Shown: positions 8,577 through 16,812, counted from the first letter of the stretch. The stretch is 64,000 nt of DNA from CAVRXZ01 sp963773035 (GCA_963773035.1 CAVYZX010000038.1:62001-126000), one strand, 5' to 3'. A program made the numbers and translations. The notes: a model not told the origin generated them from the sequence alone.

Positions 8577-9041
8577 TTAGACAGCCATGGCTTTCGGCTG
8601 ATAACTGCCGACAGTAGGACGGAACGAGATCGAGAGGCGGTTCCAGCTGTTGATGACGATGACCGCGAAGGTCAACGCGACGAGATCCGCTTCGTTGAAG
8701 TGCGCGGCCACGCGGTCGTAGACCTCGTCGGGCACGTGCGTGTCGGCCACTCGCGTGACCGCTTCCGTCCATTCGAGTGCAGCGCGCTCCCGATCGGTGA
8801 AGAACGGTGTCTCGCGCCAGGCGTTGAGGGCGTAGATGCGCTGCTCGGTTTCGCCAGCGAGACGGGCGTCTTTCGTGTGCATGTCAAGGCAGTAGGCGCA
8901 GCCGTTGATTTGCGAGGCCCGGATCTCGACCAGCGCCAACAGCGGACGTTCGATGCGTTTCTCTACTTCGGTTGAAAGGCTGAACATCGAGTGAAGGAGG
9001 CCCGAGCCCAGGTACTTCGTGACGTCAATTCGTGGATTCAT
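8577..9041 (-). CDS. AhpD-like / carboxymuconolactone decarboxylase family protein
   Basis: 154 residues from ATG 9041 with AAAGGAG upstream. The signature is Cys48-x-x-Cys51 with His55 (NGCAYCLDMHTKDAR), the redox centre of alkylhydroperoxidase AhpD-type proteins, inside an all-helical core. It is the downstream partner of the ECF41-type sigma factor at 9118-9984; sigma factors of that group are usually encoded beside carboxymuconolactone decarboxylase, oxidoreductase or epimerase (COE) proteins. The gene has its own ECF41-type promoter (9071-9097), so I infer that it is a direct target. Reductant and substrate are unknown. Confidence 0.88.
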   Translation of the reverse strand: MNPRIDVTKYLGSGLLHSMFSLSTEVEKRIERPLLALVEIRASQINGCAYCLDMHTKDARLAGETEQRIYALNAWRETPFFTDRERAALEWTEAVTRVADTHVPDEVYDRVAAHFNEADLVALTFAVIVINSWNRLSISFRPTVGSYQPKAMAV

Positions 9042-9070
9042 GTCCGTCTCCTTTGTTGTTCTACAGGGAA

Positions 9071-9097
9071 GACGGGTGGGCGCCTCGGGGCGTGACA
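9071..9097 (-). promoter_or_regulatory. ECF41-type promoter of the AhpD-like gene
   Basis: On the minus strand a -35 element TGTCACG (9097-9091) and a -10 element CGTC (9074-9071) are separated by exactly 16 bases. The described ECF41 consensus is TGTCACA and CGTC with this spacing. Transcription would begin around 9063-9066, leaving a leader of about 22-25 bases that contains the AAAGGAG site of the gene starting at 9041. Confidence 0.8.
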
Positions 9098-9117
9098 GCT
9101 CTCGAGTAGTGAGGGTT

Positions 9118-9984
9118 CTAGGACTCGATGAGCTTGTCGGGGTTCACGATTGCGTAGACGGCGGCAATGCGCTCGCCATCGGTTGCGATCGACAGCGTGG
9201 CCGTCAAGCGATGAGCATCGCGAATCAGGAGACCTGTTTCGCCGTTGACCGTGGCGATCTCGAGCGTGCGGCCTACTGCCCAGAACTTCTCTCGCAGATT
9301 GATGATCAGCTTGGCGATGCGGTCGGCGCCGACGATGGGCGCGGCCGCTGCGGCAGTCTTGCCACCGCCGTCTGCGGTCCACGTAGCATCGGGCGTAAAG
9401 AGCGCCAGCAGTGCCTGCTCGTCTCGGGCCTCCATGGCAGCCAGGAATCTTCGAAGCAGGGACGCCTTCGCCGACTCCGTGACATCGAACCGTTTGCGAT
9501 CGCCGCGCACGCGCTCGCGCGCGCGGTGGACGACCTGCCGGCACGTCGCTTCGCTCCGTTCGATCACGGCCGCGATTTCGCGGTAGCCGACGTCGAATAC
9601 GTCGTGCAGCAGGAAGGCGGCACGCTCCTCGGGCGCAAGCCGTTCGAGCAGCGTGAGGAAGGCCATCGAAAGATCATCGGCGAGGTCGAGGTCGCGATCG
9701 GGCGGCGCCGACGAGACAATCGGCTCAGGCAGCCACTGACCGTAGTAGGCCTCGCGCTCGGTCTTGAGCCGCCTCAGCCGATCGATGGACAGCCGGCTAG
9801 TTGCCGTGACGAGCCACGCTTCAGGATTCTCTATCTTGTCGTTCTCCGTTTGGTGCCAGCGGACGTACGCGTCCTGGACGACATCCTCGGCATCGGCGCG
9901 CGAACCGAGCATTCGATAGGCGAGGCCGAACAGGCGGCCGCGCAACGCCTCGAAAGTGGTCGCCGAGATCCCGGTATGCGTCAC
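9118..9984 (-). CDS. ECF41-type RNA polymerase sigma factor with SnoaL-like C-terminal domain
   Basis: 288 residues from GTG 9984. A longer reading from GTG 10065 is rejected because the promoter at 10006-10032 lies inside it. Region 2 (LFGLAYRMLGSRADAEDVVQ) is followed by the linker motif WLPEP (84-88) and region 4 with a helix-turn-helix. The C-terminal SnoaL-like extension carries DGGGK (205-209) and NPDKL (281-285). WLPEP, DGGGK and NPDKL are the hallmarks of group ECF41, whose extension controls activity in place of an anti-sigma factor; none is encoded nearby. It precedes the AhpD-like gene by 76 bp. Confidence 0.9.
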   Translation of the reverse strand: MTHTGISATTFEALRGRLFGLAYRMLGSRADAEDVVQDAYVRWHQTENDKIENPEAWLVTATSRLSIDRLRRLKTEREAYYGQWLPEPIVSSAPPDRDLDLADDLSMAFLTLLERLAPEERAAFLLHDVFDVGYREIAAVIERSEATCRQVVHRARERVRGDRKRFDVTESAKASLLRRFLAAMEARDEQALLALFTPDATWTADGGGKTAAAAAPIVGADRIAKLIINLREKFWAVGRTLEIATVNGETGLLIRDAHRLTATLSIATDGERIAAVYAIVNPDKLIES

Positions 9985-10005
9985 ACGTTCATTCTCTGTG
10001 AAGAA

Positions 10006-10032
10006 GACGGATGACCGGACGCTGTCGTGACA
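10006..10032 (-). promoter_or_regulatory. ECF41-type autoregulatory promoter of the sigma factor gene
   Basis: TGTCACG (10032-10026) and CGTC (10009-10006) on the minus strand are again 16 bases apart, identical in both hexamers to the promoter of the AhpD-like gene. Transcription would begin about 14-16 bases before GTG 9984. The -35 element lies within a short inverted repeat GCTGTC/GACAGC (10021-10034). The matching pair implies that the sigma factor activates itself and its partner. Confidence 0.8.
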
Positions 10033-10078
10033 GCCGCCTCGTGAAGCCGGCCGGCGAAGCGCCACTCACCAGATGACC

Positions 10079-10264
10079 CTACCCTTGTCTGGGTTCATCT
10101 TCGAACGCACGCCCGGCCGGAGCCGGCGTCTTTTCGATCTGATCCTCGGTGGCGCCTTCGTGTTCACGACCGACGGATGAAGGCCGGGAACGCTCATCGA
10201 TGCGGGGACCAGGCCTCTTCCCCTGTTGTTTCGGCGTTTTCTTTCCTTTTGAAACGAGGTACAT
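10079..10264 (-). CDS. Small basic hydrophilic protein of unknown function
   Basis: 61 residues from ATG 10264, supported by a strong TTGGAGG site with an 8-base spacer. The protein is charged and low in hydrophobic residues (starts MYLVSKGKKTPKQQGKRPG; contains VGREHEGATEDQ), so it is probably disordered. It lies just downstream of the ferritin-like DUF892 gene on the same strand (83 bp gap) and may be co-expressed with it. No domain is recognised. Confidence 0.45.
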   Translation of the reverse strand: MYLVSKGKKTPKQQGKRPGPRIDERSRPSSVGREHEGATEDQIEKTPAPAGRAFEDEPRQG

Positions 10265-10347
10265 CCGTTTGGCCTCCAACCTGTTCGTATTAGCAAACGA
10301 TGTGCCCGGAACGGCCATTACGTCGGGGCGGTGTCTGAAGGCTCGAG

Positions 10348-10875
10348 TCACCTCCATTTTTCGCTGACTGGCTCTCTCGCGGCATGCGCGATCGCGGCTG
10401 CTTGCTGGTTGATGCCGCCTCTCGCTAAGAGCGTCAGCCGCTCGTCAACAGCCTTTTCTTCCTTGAGCGTTTCTTGAAGCAGGCTGACGGCTTCATCGTG
10501 TCCCATCGCTTCGGCCCACGCGATAGCCGTGCCGTACGCCGTAATCTCGTAATGCTCGATTCGTTGCGCGGCGGCGATGAGCATGGCATCGGTCGCGGCC
10601 ACGTCGAACTCATCGGTAACGATCTCGCCACCGAAGGGCATTCCCCCGAGGCCGGACTTCAGGTCATCGGTTTCCTCTCCGAGCACGTTGAAAACCTGCT
10701 CGAGTCGATCGAGATGCCGCATGGTTTCCTGAAGGTGGCTCCCGAAGGTGTCCGCAAGCGATGCAGCGGTTGCGGCGCTGGCCATTGTCGGCAACGTATC
10801 GGTCAAGTGCCTCTCGAGGTGGTAAAGGTCTCGCAATTCGTCGAGGAAAGCGTCATGCAGAGTTGACGAATACAT
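10348..10875 (-). CDS. DUF892 ferritin-like protein (YciE/YciF type)
   Basis: 175 residues from ATG 10875 with AAGGAG 9 bases upstream. The four-helix ferritin-like pattern of the family is clear: LHDAFLDELRDLYHLERHLT, then SHLQETMRHLDRLEQVF, DEFDVAATDAMLIAAAQRIE and HYEITAYGTAIAWAEAMG, with Glu/His positions suited to a di-metal site. YciE/YciF relatives are stress-induced cytosolic proteins; the activity is not established. It is divergently arranged from the nucleotidyltransferase-like gene. Confidence 0.85.
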   Translation of the reverse strand: MYSSTLHDAFLDELRDLYHLERHLTDTLPTMASAATAASLADTFGSHLQETMRHLDRLEQVFNVLGEETDDLKSGLGGMPFGGEIVTDEFDVAATDAMLIAAAQRIEHYEITAYGTAIAWAEAMGHDEAVSLLQETLKEEKAVDERLTLLARGGINQQAAAIAHAAREPVSEKWR

Positions 10876-11064
10876 TTTCGCGGGCTCCTTCCGTTCAGCC
10901 GTGCGGTGATTGGTCGCGCCACAGCCGGCACGCGTCATACCAGTTCAGCTGCTGGCGCTCGCTGTTCAGATGAGATCGGCTCAAAAGCTCTGCTAGTGAG
11001 TTTGTGTGGCACCCTGGTTGCTCCTTTCAAAACAGAAACATGGCAGTTTCAGGCGGCGGAAATT

Positions 11065-11589
11065 GTGACTGACCCGGTTGCTCCCGACGATGTTCAAGGC
11101 GGACTCGCCGAGCAAGAAAAGCGCGACAACGTGATCACGCTTGCGTTTGGCGGCCGCGGCGAGCTATTCGACGCGTTTTGCCGGACGATCGAAGCCATCG
11201 TGCCACCGGGAACGACGGCGATTTTGCGAGGCAGCGCCGTCACCCGCCGGCGTTGGAAGGACAATGCGCCGTTCGACGCCGACGGCTCCAGGACGAGCGA
11301 TCTCGACGTCACGTTGATCGGCGCGGGTGCGGTGGAGCTCTTCAAGCCGACCGGGTTCTTTGTACCGGGCCTCCATTCGCGGCCGTTGAGCGACGAAGAC
11401 CCTGACATCGCTCCAGATCTCGTGCCGCTTCGCCGGAGGTTAATGGACTTGGTCAGGCGGCCCGTGAATATCCAGGCGTCGCGCGACCTCGTCATCCAAC
11501 TGCGAGGCGATCTACTCGGACAGCCGTATCTCACCTTGTTCGAGAAGCCGGAAACTCCGTCGCCTGGCAGAGATTCGACGCGTGATTGA
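11065..11589 (+). CDS. Nucleotidyltransferase-fold protein
   Basis: 174 residues from GTG 11065; the frame is open further upstream, but those residues look like non-coding translation. The motif ILRGSAVTRRRW, a 14-residue insertion, then TSDLDVTLIG matches the NT_Pol-beta-type nucleotidyltransferase signature G-S...D-x-D, with an unusually long gap. The C-terminal part is Arg-rich. Partner and nucleotide are unknown. The stop codon overlaps the start of the following EEP hydrolase (TGATG), so the two are translationally coupled and probably work together. Confidence 0.6.
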   Translation: MTDPVAPDDVQGGLAEQEKRDNVITLAFGGRGELFDAFCRTIEAIVPPGTTAILRGSAVTRRRWKDNAPFDADGSRTSDLDVTLIGAGAVELFKPTGFFVPGLHSRPLSDEDPDIAPDLVPLRRRLMDLVRRPVNIQASRDLVIQLRGDLLGQPYLTLFEKPETPSPGRDSTRD

Positions 11590-12332
11590 TGTTTCGCCTG
11601 CTCACCTACAACATTCAACGCGGCGGGCATGGCCGCGTCGATCCGATCGCAACAATCATCAACACTTGTGCACCCGATCTGGTGCTGCTGCAGGAGGCGA
11701 CGGAACCCGCCAACGTCGAGCGAATCGCCACCTTGACCAATATGGCCGAATGGCGAGCGTTCACGAGTCAGTCGCTCGGCTTCTTGAGTCGTCGTCCGGT
11801 CGCATTCTCTGAGTGGATACGGCCGCGGATCTCGCGCCATGCGTTCATTGAAGTGGTGCCGGCCGGAGTGGGCGTGCGGCTCTTCGGTGTGCATCTGAGC
11901 GCGGTGCACGCCGCCTGGACGGAGCGGCGCCGAGTCCTTGAACTTCGTGCGCTGCTGCGCAGCGTCGCCCGCCATCAGGACGACGGGTTTCATATGCTGG
12001 TCGGGGACTTCAACACGATCGCTCCCGGCGAGGGGTTCGACGTCCAGCGTTTGCCGCTGCGCTTGCGTCCTTTCGTGTGGCTGAGCGGCGGCCACATCCG
12101 GTGGCGCACCGTCCAGACGGTGCTGGATGCCGGTTACGTCGACGGCTATCGCCTCAGACACCACAACGATCCCGGCCCGACTCTGCCCACGACCAATCCA
12201 TTCGTACGGCTTGACTATGTGTTCGTCCCGCAGCTCTATTCGGAACGACTCGTCGCGTGTGACGTCCTGAAGCACCCTGAGGCGTCGCGCGCCTCCGACC
12301 ATTTTCCGATTGTTGCTGACCTGCTCGACTAG
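11589..12332 (+). CDS. Endonuclease/exonuclease/phosphatase (EEP) family hydrolase
   Basis: 247 residues from ATG 11589, which overlaps the preceding TGA. All EEP landmarks are present: LLTYNIQRGG at the N-terminus, DLVLLQEAT (metal-binding Glu), LFGVHLSAVHA, MLVGDFNTI, RLDYVFVP and the terminal ASDHFPIVADL with the catalytic His. There is no signal peptide, so it is cytosolic. Members cleave phosphodiesters in nucleic acids, phospholipids or small molecules. Coupling with a nucleotidyltransferase-like gene hints at a transfer/removal pair acting on one substrate (inference). Confidence 0.85.
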   Translation: MFRLLTYNIQRGGHGRVDPIATIINTCAPDLVLLQEATEPANVERIATLTNMAEWRAFTSQSLGFLSRRPVAFSEWIRPRISRHAFIEVVPAGVGVRLFGVHLSAVHAAWTERRRVLELRALLRSVARHQDDGFHMLVGDFNTIAPGEGFDVQRLPLRLRPFVWLSGGHIRWRTVQTVLDAGYVDGYRLRHHNDPGPTLPTTNPFVRLDYVFVPQLYSERLVACDVLKHPEASRASDHFPIVADLLD

Positions 12333-12422
12333 CTCGCCTCCCCGAAATTCTTGGCACCGATCGTCGAGGAATGGCATAGTAGTCGGCCGGTTTCGCGACT
12401 CCACGAGCGGAAAGCAAATACG

Positions 12423-13580
12423 ATGAAACACAGCACCGAGCGCATTTTGACCACTCATGTCGGGAGCATCGTCAGGCCCCCCGAGTTATTGGAACTGTCG
12501 GCCGCGGCGAAGGACGATCCGGGACGACAGCGGTACGAGCAGGGCCTCACACGACTGGTGGGGGATGTGGTCGGCAAACAGGCGAAGGTCGGGCTCGACA
12601 TCGTCAACGACGGCGAATTCGGGAAGTCGAGCTGGTCCAACTACGTGCTTGCGCGCCTGAGCGGCTTCGAAGCCCGTCCAGGACAGTTCGCCCCGGCGAC
12701 CTGGCTCGGCCGCGATCGCGAGCGGTTCGCCGAGTTCATGGCGAAGGAATTCCCACGCGGAGTGCAGGGGGCGCCGGCTGATGCCTGCATTGGTCCCATC
12801 CTTTATAAGGATCGCGCCAGCGTTCGACGTGACGCCGCGAATCTCAAGGCTGCCTTGGCTACCGTTCGGGCGGAAGAAGGATTCGTCACGACAGTGGCGC
12901 CCGGAAGTGTGGGCTACGACGCGTTCAACGAGTATTACGGCACCGAACGCGAATACGTGTTCGCGATCGCCGACGCATTACGAGAGGAGTATCTCGCAGT
13001 ACACGAAGCCGGTCTCGTGCTTCAAGTCGACGACGCCGTGCTCGCCAACATGTACGACGAGCTCGTGCAGAGGAGCCAGGCCGACTACCGCCGCTGGGCA
13101 GAGCTGCGAATCGAAGCGCTGAATCATGCGCTCGAGGGCATTCCAGCCGATCGCGTCCGCTATCATGTGTGCTTCGGCAGCTGGCACGTGCCTCACGTTG
13201 CGGACGCGCCCCTCGAGGCAATCGTCGACCTGATCCTGCAGGTGAATGCAGGCGCTTACCTGATTGAAGCCGCCAACGTTCGACACGAGCACGAGTGGCG
13301 GGTTTGGGAGAAGGTGAAATTGCCGGCAGGAAAGATCCTCATGCCTGGCGTCATCACGCACCACACGACCACGGTCGAGCATCCTCGGTTGATTGCGGAT
13401 CGCATCGTCAGGTTCGCGAAGCTGCTCGGGCGCGAGAATGTCATCGCGTCGACGGATTGCGGCTTCGCGCAAGTGGAAACCATCTCTCGCGTGCACCCGC
13501 AAGTGATGTGGGCCAAGTTCGAAAGCCTGGCCGAAGGCGCACGTTTAGCGTCGCAGGAGCTGTGGGGACGAAGAAATTGA
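12423..13580 (+). CDS. Cobalamin-independent methionine synthase-family methyltransferase (MetE C-terminal type)
   Basis: 385 residues from ATG 12423. It is the length of the C-terminal catalytic half of MetE and carries its zinc ligands: His-x-Cys in YHVCFGSWH, a Glu in LIEAANVRHEHEW, and the Cys of ASTDCGFAQ. The N-terminus ILTTHVGSIVRPPELLEL is typical of archaeal/bacterial stand-alone relatives, including epoxyalkane:CoM transferases. The thiol substrate cannot be assigned. No B12 or SAM riboswitch was recognised upstream. It ends 1 bp from the convergent cytochrome gene. Confidence 0.85.
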   Translation: MKHSTERILTTHVGSIVRPPELLELSAAAKDDPGRQRYEQGLTRLVGDVVGKQAKVGLDIVNDGEFGKSSWSNYVLARLSGFEARPGQFAPATWLGRDRERFAEFMAKEFPRGVQGAPADACIGPILYKDRASVRRDAANLKAALATVRAEEGFVTTVAPGSVGYDAFNEYYGTEREYVFAIADALREEYLAVHEAGLVLQVDDAVLANMYDELVQRSQADYRRWAELRIEALNHALEGIPADRVRYHVCFGSWHVPHVADAPLEAIVDLILQVNAGAYLIEAANVRHEHEWRVWEKVKLPAGKILMPGVITHHTTTVEHPRLIADRIVRFAKLLGRENVIASTDCGFAQVETISRVHPQVMWAKFESLAEGARLASQELWGRRN

Positions 13581-13581
13581 A

Positions 13582-14976
13582 TCAGCCGCCGGGGTTGACC
13601 TGCCGATGTTTACTCCGAACGATCTGATCGGGGTCGACATCCCCCTCGACCACCAGACTGTAAAACGGGTTCATCATTTCTTCCCACGTCATCGACCCGT
13701 AATACACGGTCTTGTTCGGATTCGGGTTGGCGCGGTTGCCCGCCGAATTGTCGAAATGCGCGTCGACGTGCAGCTTGGATCCCTTCGGGACCTTGATTGA
13801 CGTGTTGTAGCCGAGCTGCCAGTTGAAGTCGTAGCGAGAAACACTCAGCACAATCTGTTTGCGCCCGTCCGGGTACTCGAGCGTGTATGTCATGTCTTTT
13901 CCGCGCGCGTGCATGTGCGGCATCAGGTAGACCAGTTCGGCATCCTGAAGAAACGTGACTTCCGCGGGCGGGCTCTCCCAATTGGGATCGTTCGGCGGGA
14001 TTGCGAAGAGCTTGGGATCGGTGGGCGACGACGTGAGAAACGAGAGGTAGCGCCGTTCAGGAGGGGTGGCCAGCACGGTGAAGCCAACCTTGACGTGATC
14101 CGTCACGGCCGTTCCGTTCGGCGTGTAGTGGAGATTGAACGCGATATCCGAGCCGGCCGGAATCAATTTGCCGGCATTGAGCGGCCTGTAATCGGCGGCG
14201 ACATTGCCTGGCAGGAAGCAATCCTCGGCCGGGGTCGGTGGAGCGATGCGAACGCCTCGTGGCCCCACGACGGGTGTCGGGTCCGAATCCGTGCTTCGGG
14301 CGGCGCCGCCACCCAGGAAGGTTGGTCCCTTGTCCGGGAGCGCCGCCCCTTCATCGTCTCGTTCCTTGTCGGCCCAGTACGCCACACCGTACTTGTAGGC
14401 CGGGTCGTGTTTCACGTAGCCGATGCAGATGTGATGCGTCACGGCGGGGAATTCCGGCCTCACCTGAACGGAGCTCACCCACGTGTCTTTCGTGAACCCG
14501 CTCGGCATGATGACGGTGATCCATTCGACCACGTTGTTCTTGGTACTGGCCGGAACCTCGGTGGTCGGTCCTTCGACGACGACGTCGGGTTCGATCAACC
14601 AGCCTTCGGGCCATGTGACTGGTGGCGGCGCATCGCGCGGGTCGCCCTCCGGAGCACCTTCGTCAGCCCATCTCGCAATGGCCTCAATCTCGCTTTGTTT
14701 CAGGGAACGGTCGTTCAAGTAAGGACCGTACTGCGGGTCGGCGAACCATGGTGGCATCTTGCCGCTCATCACGGCCGTCTTCATCGCCCGCGCCCAGGGA
14801 CGAACATCCTGATAGGTCAGGAACGACATTGGCGCCACCTGCCCGGGCCGGTGGCACGTCTGACAATTTCGTTGCAGGATGGTTTCGACGTCCTTGTGGA
14901 AGGTTGTCGTCGGTGCTTGCGCGCTCAGCGCCGCAACTGTCATCGTTGCACCAGCCAAAATCACGCGTCGAAGCAT
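13582..14976 (-). CDS. Secreted cytochrome c-like/copper type II monooxygenase-like protein (paralogue)
   Basis: 464 residues from ATG 14976, with GGAGGT six bases upstream. Same plan as 6616-7932: signal peptide, haem site CQTCH (C38, C41, H42) with GKMPPWFADPQYGPYL, then the monooxygenase-like part with a His-His pair (VTHHICIGYV), LHYTPNG, and PHMHARGKDMTYTLEYPDGR. It has an additional loop of about 45 residues containing Gly- and Asp-rich sequence after the His-His pair. Probably a periplasmic redox enzyme; the substrate is unknown. Confidence 0.8.
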   Translation of the reverse strand: MLRRVILAGATMTVAALSAQAPTTTFHKDVETILQRNCQTCHRPGQVAPMSFLTYQDVRPWARAMKTAVMSGKMPPWFADPQYGPYLNDRSLKQSEIEAIARWADEGAPEGDPRDAPPPVTWPEGWLIEPDVVVEGPTTEVPASTKNNVVEWITVIMPSGFTKDTWVSSVQVRPEFPAVTHHICIGYVKHDPAYKYGVAYWADKERDDEGAALPDKGPTFLGGGAARSTDSDPTPVVGPRGVRIAPPTPAEDCFLPGNVAADYRPLNAGKLIPAGSDIAFNLHYTPNGTAVTDHVKVGFTVLATPPERRYLSFLTSSPTDPKLFAIPPNDPNWESPPAEVTFLQDAELVYLMPHMHARGKDMTYTLEYPDGRKQIVLSVSRYDFNWQLGYNTSIKVPKGSKLHVDAHFDNSAGNRANPNPNKTVYYGSMTWEEMMNPFYSLVVEGDVDPDQIVRSKHRQVNPGG

Positions 14977-15071
14977 CGCTGGACCTCCGATAGTGTCGTC
15001 CCGAATTGCCGCAGTGGCCTAGTCTGGGCCGATGCATGTCGAACGTCAAGAGCGAGGTATAAGCTGGAAAC

Positions 15072-15941
15072 GTGACGGCTCATTTGACGATCGACCGGTG
15101 GCCAGACTCGTATGCCGTCTGTCGCCTCGACCCGACCGCGGCGGTTCCGGAATGGGCCAGCCGCGGGCGGCTCCATTCAATCACCCGAACGGCCACTGAG
15201 CTGTCCATCATTTGCGATGCAGACGGGGTGCCCTCGGACGTTCGCGCCGAGCGGGGATATCGTGTCCTGGCGGTTCGCGGACCACTCGACTTGAAACTGA
15301 CAGGTGTGCTCGCAGGACTCGTCGCGCCCCTCGCGGCGGCTGGCATCAGCGTCTTCGCAATCGCCACGTACGACACCGATCATCTGCTCGTGCGCGAACA
15401 CGACATCGATCTCGCAGTGACGGTGCTTCGCAACGCGGGCTATGAGGTGCCCACCGTCGCTATCTGCCGCGAGCGGCTGCCGTCGCCACTTGCCGACCGG
15501 TTGATCGCGGGTCTCAACGCGGAGCTGACAGCGATGTATCCCGAGGCCGGCGCGACGCACTTCAGATTGGATCCGGAGGAGGTCGCCCCGGGACTCGGTG
15601 CGTTCGTCGTGGCGTTCGCTGGCGACGCTCCAGTCGGGTGCGGCGCGATGCGTCGGATCGAGCCTGGAACAGGCGAGCTCAAACGCATGTATGTCGTGCC
15701 GTCGGCGCGCGGCACCGGCATCGGTCGAGCTCTGGTCGATGCACTCGAGCGCGAAGCCAGGCACATCGGCATTCGGCGTCTCGTGCTCGAGACTGGAATC
15801 CGCCAGATCGCAGCGCTGGCGCTCTACGAACACACCGGCTTCGGCCGAATACCGCTCTACGGCGAGTACAGCGAAGTCGGCCGACACCAGCATTTGCATG
15901 GGCAAGGATCTCTATCCCCGCGTGATTCATTGAGCCTCTAG
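15072..15941 (+). CDS. ACT-like domain fused to a GNAT acetyltransferase
   Basis: 289 residues from GTG 15072. Residues 1-125 match the ACT-like (CASTOR/ACT_7) fold: LHSITRTATELSIICDADG, then YRVLAVRGPLDLKLTGVLAGL and ISVFAIATYDTDHLLVREHD. Residues from about 130 form a GNAT domain with the acetyl-CoA loop VVPSARGTGIGRALVDALE and a final LALYEHTGFGRIPLYGEY. An ACT domain usually senses an amino acid, so ligand-gated acetylation is a reasonable inference. It is cytosolic and is followed 6 bp later by the DUF6544-like gene. Confidence 0.8.
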   Translation: MTAHLTIDRWPDSYAVCRLDPTAAVPEWASRGRLHSITRTATELSIICDADGVPSDVRAERGYRVLAVRGPLDLKLTGVLAGLVAPLAAAGISVFAIATYDTDHLLVREHDIDLAVTVLRNAGYEVPTVAICRERLPSPLADRLIAGLNAELTAMYPEAGATHFRLDPEEVAPGLGAFVVAFAGDAPVGCGAMRRIEPGTGELKRMYVVPSARGTGIGRALVDALEREARHIGIRRLVLETGIRQIAALALYEHTGFGRIPLYGEYSEVGRHQHLHGQGSLSPRDSLSL

Positions 15942-15947
15942 CTATCA

Positions 15948-16745
15948 ATGTCGCTACGAACTCGCTTGGTAAGCCCGCGCGCTGAATATCGTCGGGACGT
16001 GGATCGGGCACTGGCCCGTGACGTGCCCAATGACACATTCACCGAAGCTGACATCGCGCATCTCCCGTCTCCCGTACAACGGTACCTGCGTACCGTCGGC
16101 GTTGTAGGGTGCCCGCGGGTTCACAACTTTCACGCGCGGATGCACGGCCGCATCCGCAACGGCCCGAAGGCACGATGGATTCGGCTTTCAGCCGAGCAGT
16201 ACAACTTCTTCGACGAGCCGGCGCGGTTCTTCTACTTGACCGGATCGATGTTCATGATTCCGGTGCACGGATACCATCGATACGTCGGATCGTCGGCCAC
16301 GATGCGCGTGAGGGCCGCCGGTCTGGTGTCGGTCGTCGATGTGTCTGGGAATGAGATGGACCAGGGCGAGACGGTCACCATGTTCAACGACATGTGCGTG
16401 ATGGCCCCCGCCACGCTGATCGAGCCGTCGATTGTCTGGGAGCCCGTGGATGCATCCACCGCCAGGGCGACTTTCACGAACGCGGGGCATGCGATTCGCG
16501 CCGAGCTCTCGTTCAACGAAGCGGGTGAGCTGACGAACTTCCGGTCCGACGATCGGTATCAGACCTCACCGGACGGGAAGAGCATGAGGAAGGTTCGATG
16601 GTCTACGCCGCTCGGACCCTATCGCTCGTTCGGACAGATTCGTCTGGCCTCAGGCGGTGAGGCCCGTTGGCACGAGGCGGATGGGGAGTACGCCTACATC
16701 GAGCTGACGATCGATGATGTCCGGTACAACGTCCATTCGCGATAG
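15948..16745 (+). CDS. DUF6544/DUF6920-type conserved protein
   Basis: 265 residues from ATG 15948. Family-like stretches are LPSPVQRYLRTVGVVGCPRV, WIRLSAEQYNFFDEPARFFY, MFMIPVHGYHRY, MFNDMCVMAPATLIE and VRWSTPLGPYRSFGQIRL. There is no signal peptide or metal motif. The fold and function are unknown, and I am only moderately sure of the DUF number. It lies 6 bp downstream of the ACT-GNAT gene and is probably co-transcribed. Confidence 0.7.
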   Translation: MSLRTRLVSPRAEYRRDVDRALARDVPNDTFTEADIAHLPSPVQRYLRTVGVVGCPRVHNFHARMHGRIRNGPKARWIRLSAEQYNFFDEPARFFYLTGSMFMIPVHGYHRYVGSSATMRVRAAGLVSVVDVSGNEMDQGETVTMFNDMCVMAPATLIEPSIVWEPVDASTARATFTNAGHAIRAELSFNEAGELTNFRSDDRYQTSPDGKSMRKVRWSTPLGPYRSFGQIRLASGGEARWHEADGEYAYIELTIDDVRYNVHSR

Positions 16746-16800
16746 ATGAGGGCAGGAGGGGCAGGAGGGGCGGGAAGGGCGGGAAGGGGAGGGGCAGGAA
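16746..16800 (+). repeat. G-rich polypurine tandem tract
   Basis: Immediately after the stop codon there are about 50 bases built from short units such as GGGCAGGAGG and GGGCGGGAA, with many G3-G4 runs on the plus strand. It lies between convergent genes. G-quadruplex formation or terminator-like behaviour is possible but not shown by sequence alone. No protein is encoded. Confidence 0.7.
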
Positions 16801-16812
16801 GGCGAATCGCGA

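Noticed and set aside
9985..10065. N-terminal extension of the sigma factor from GTG 10065
   Set aside because: It would span the ECF41-type promoter at 10006-10032 and adds residues absent from the family.
11094..12458. Long minus-strand frame opposite the nucleotidyltransferase and EEP genes
   Set aside because: Shadow of two genes with strong motifs on the plus strand; no ribosome site or domain.
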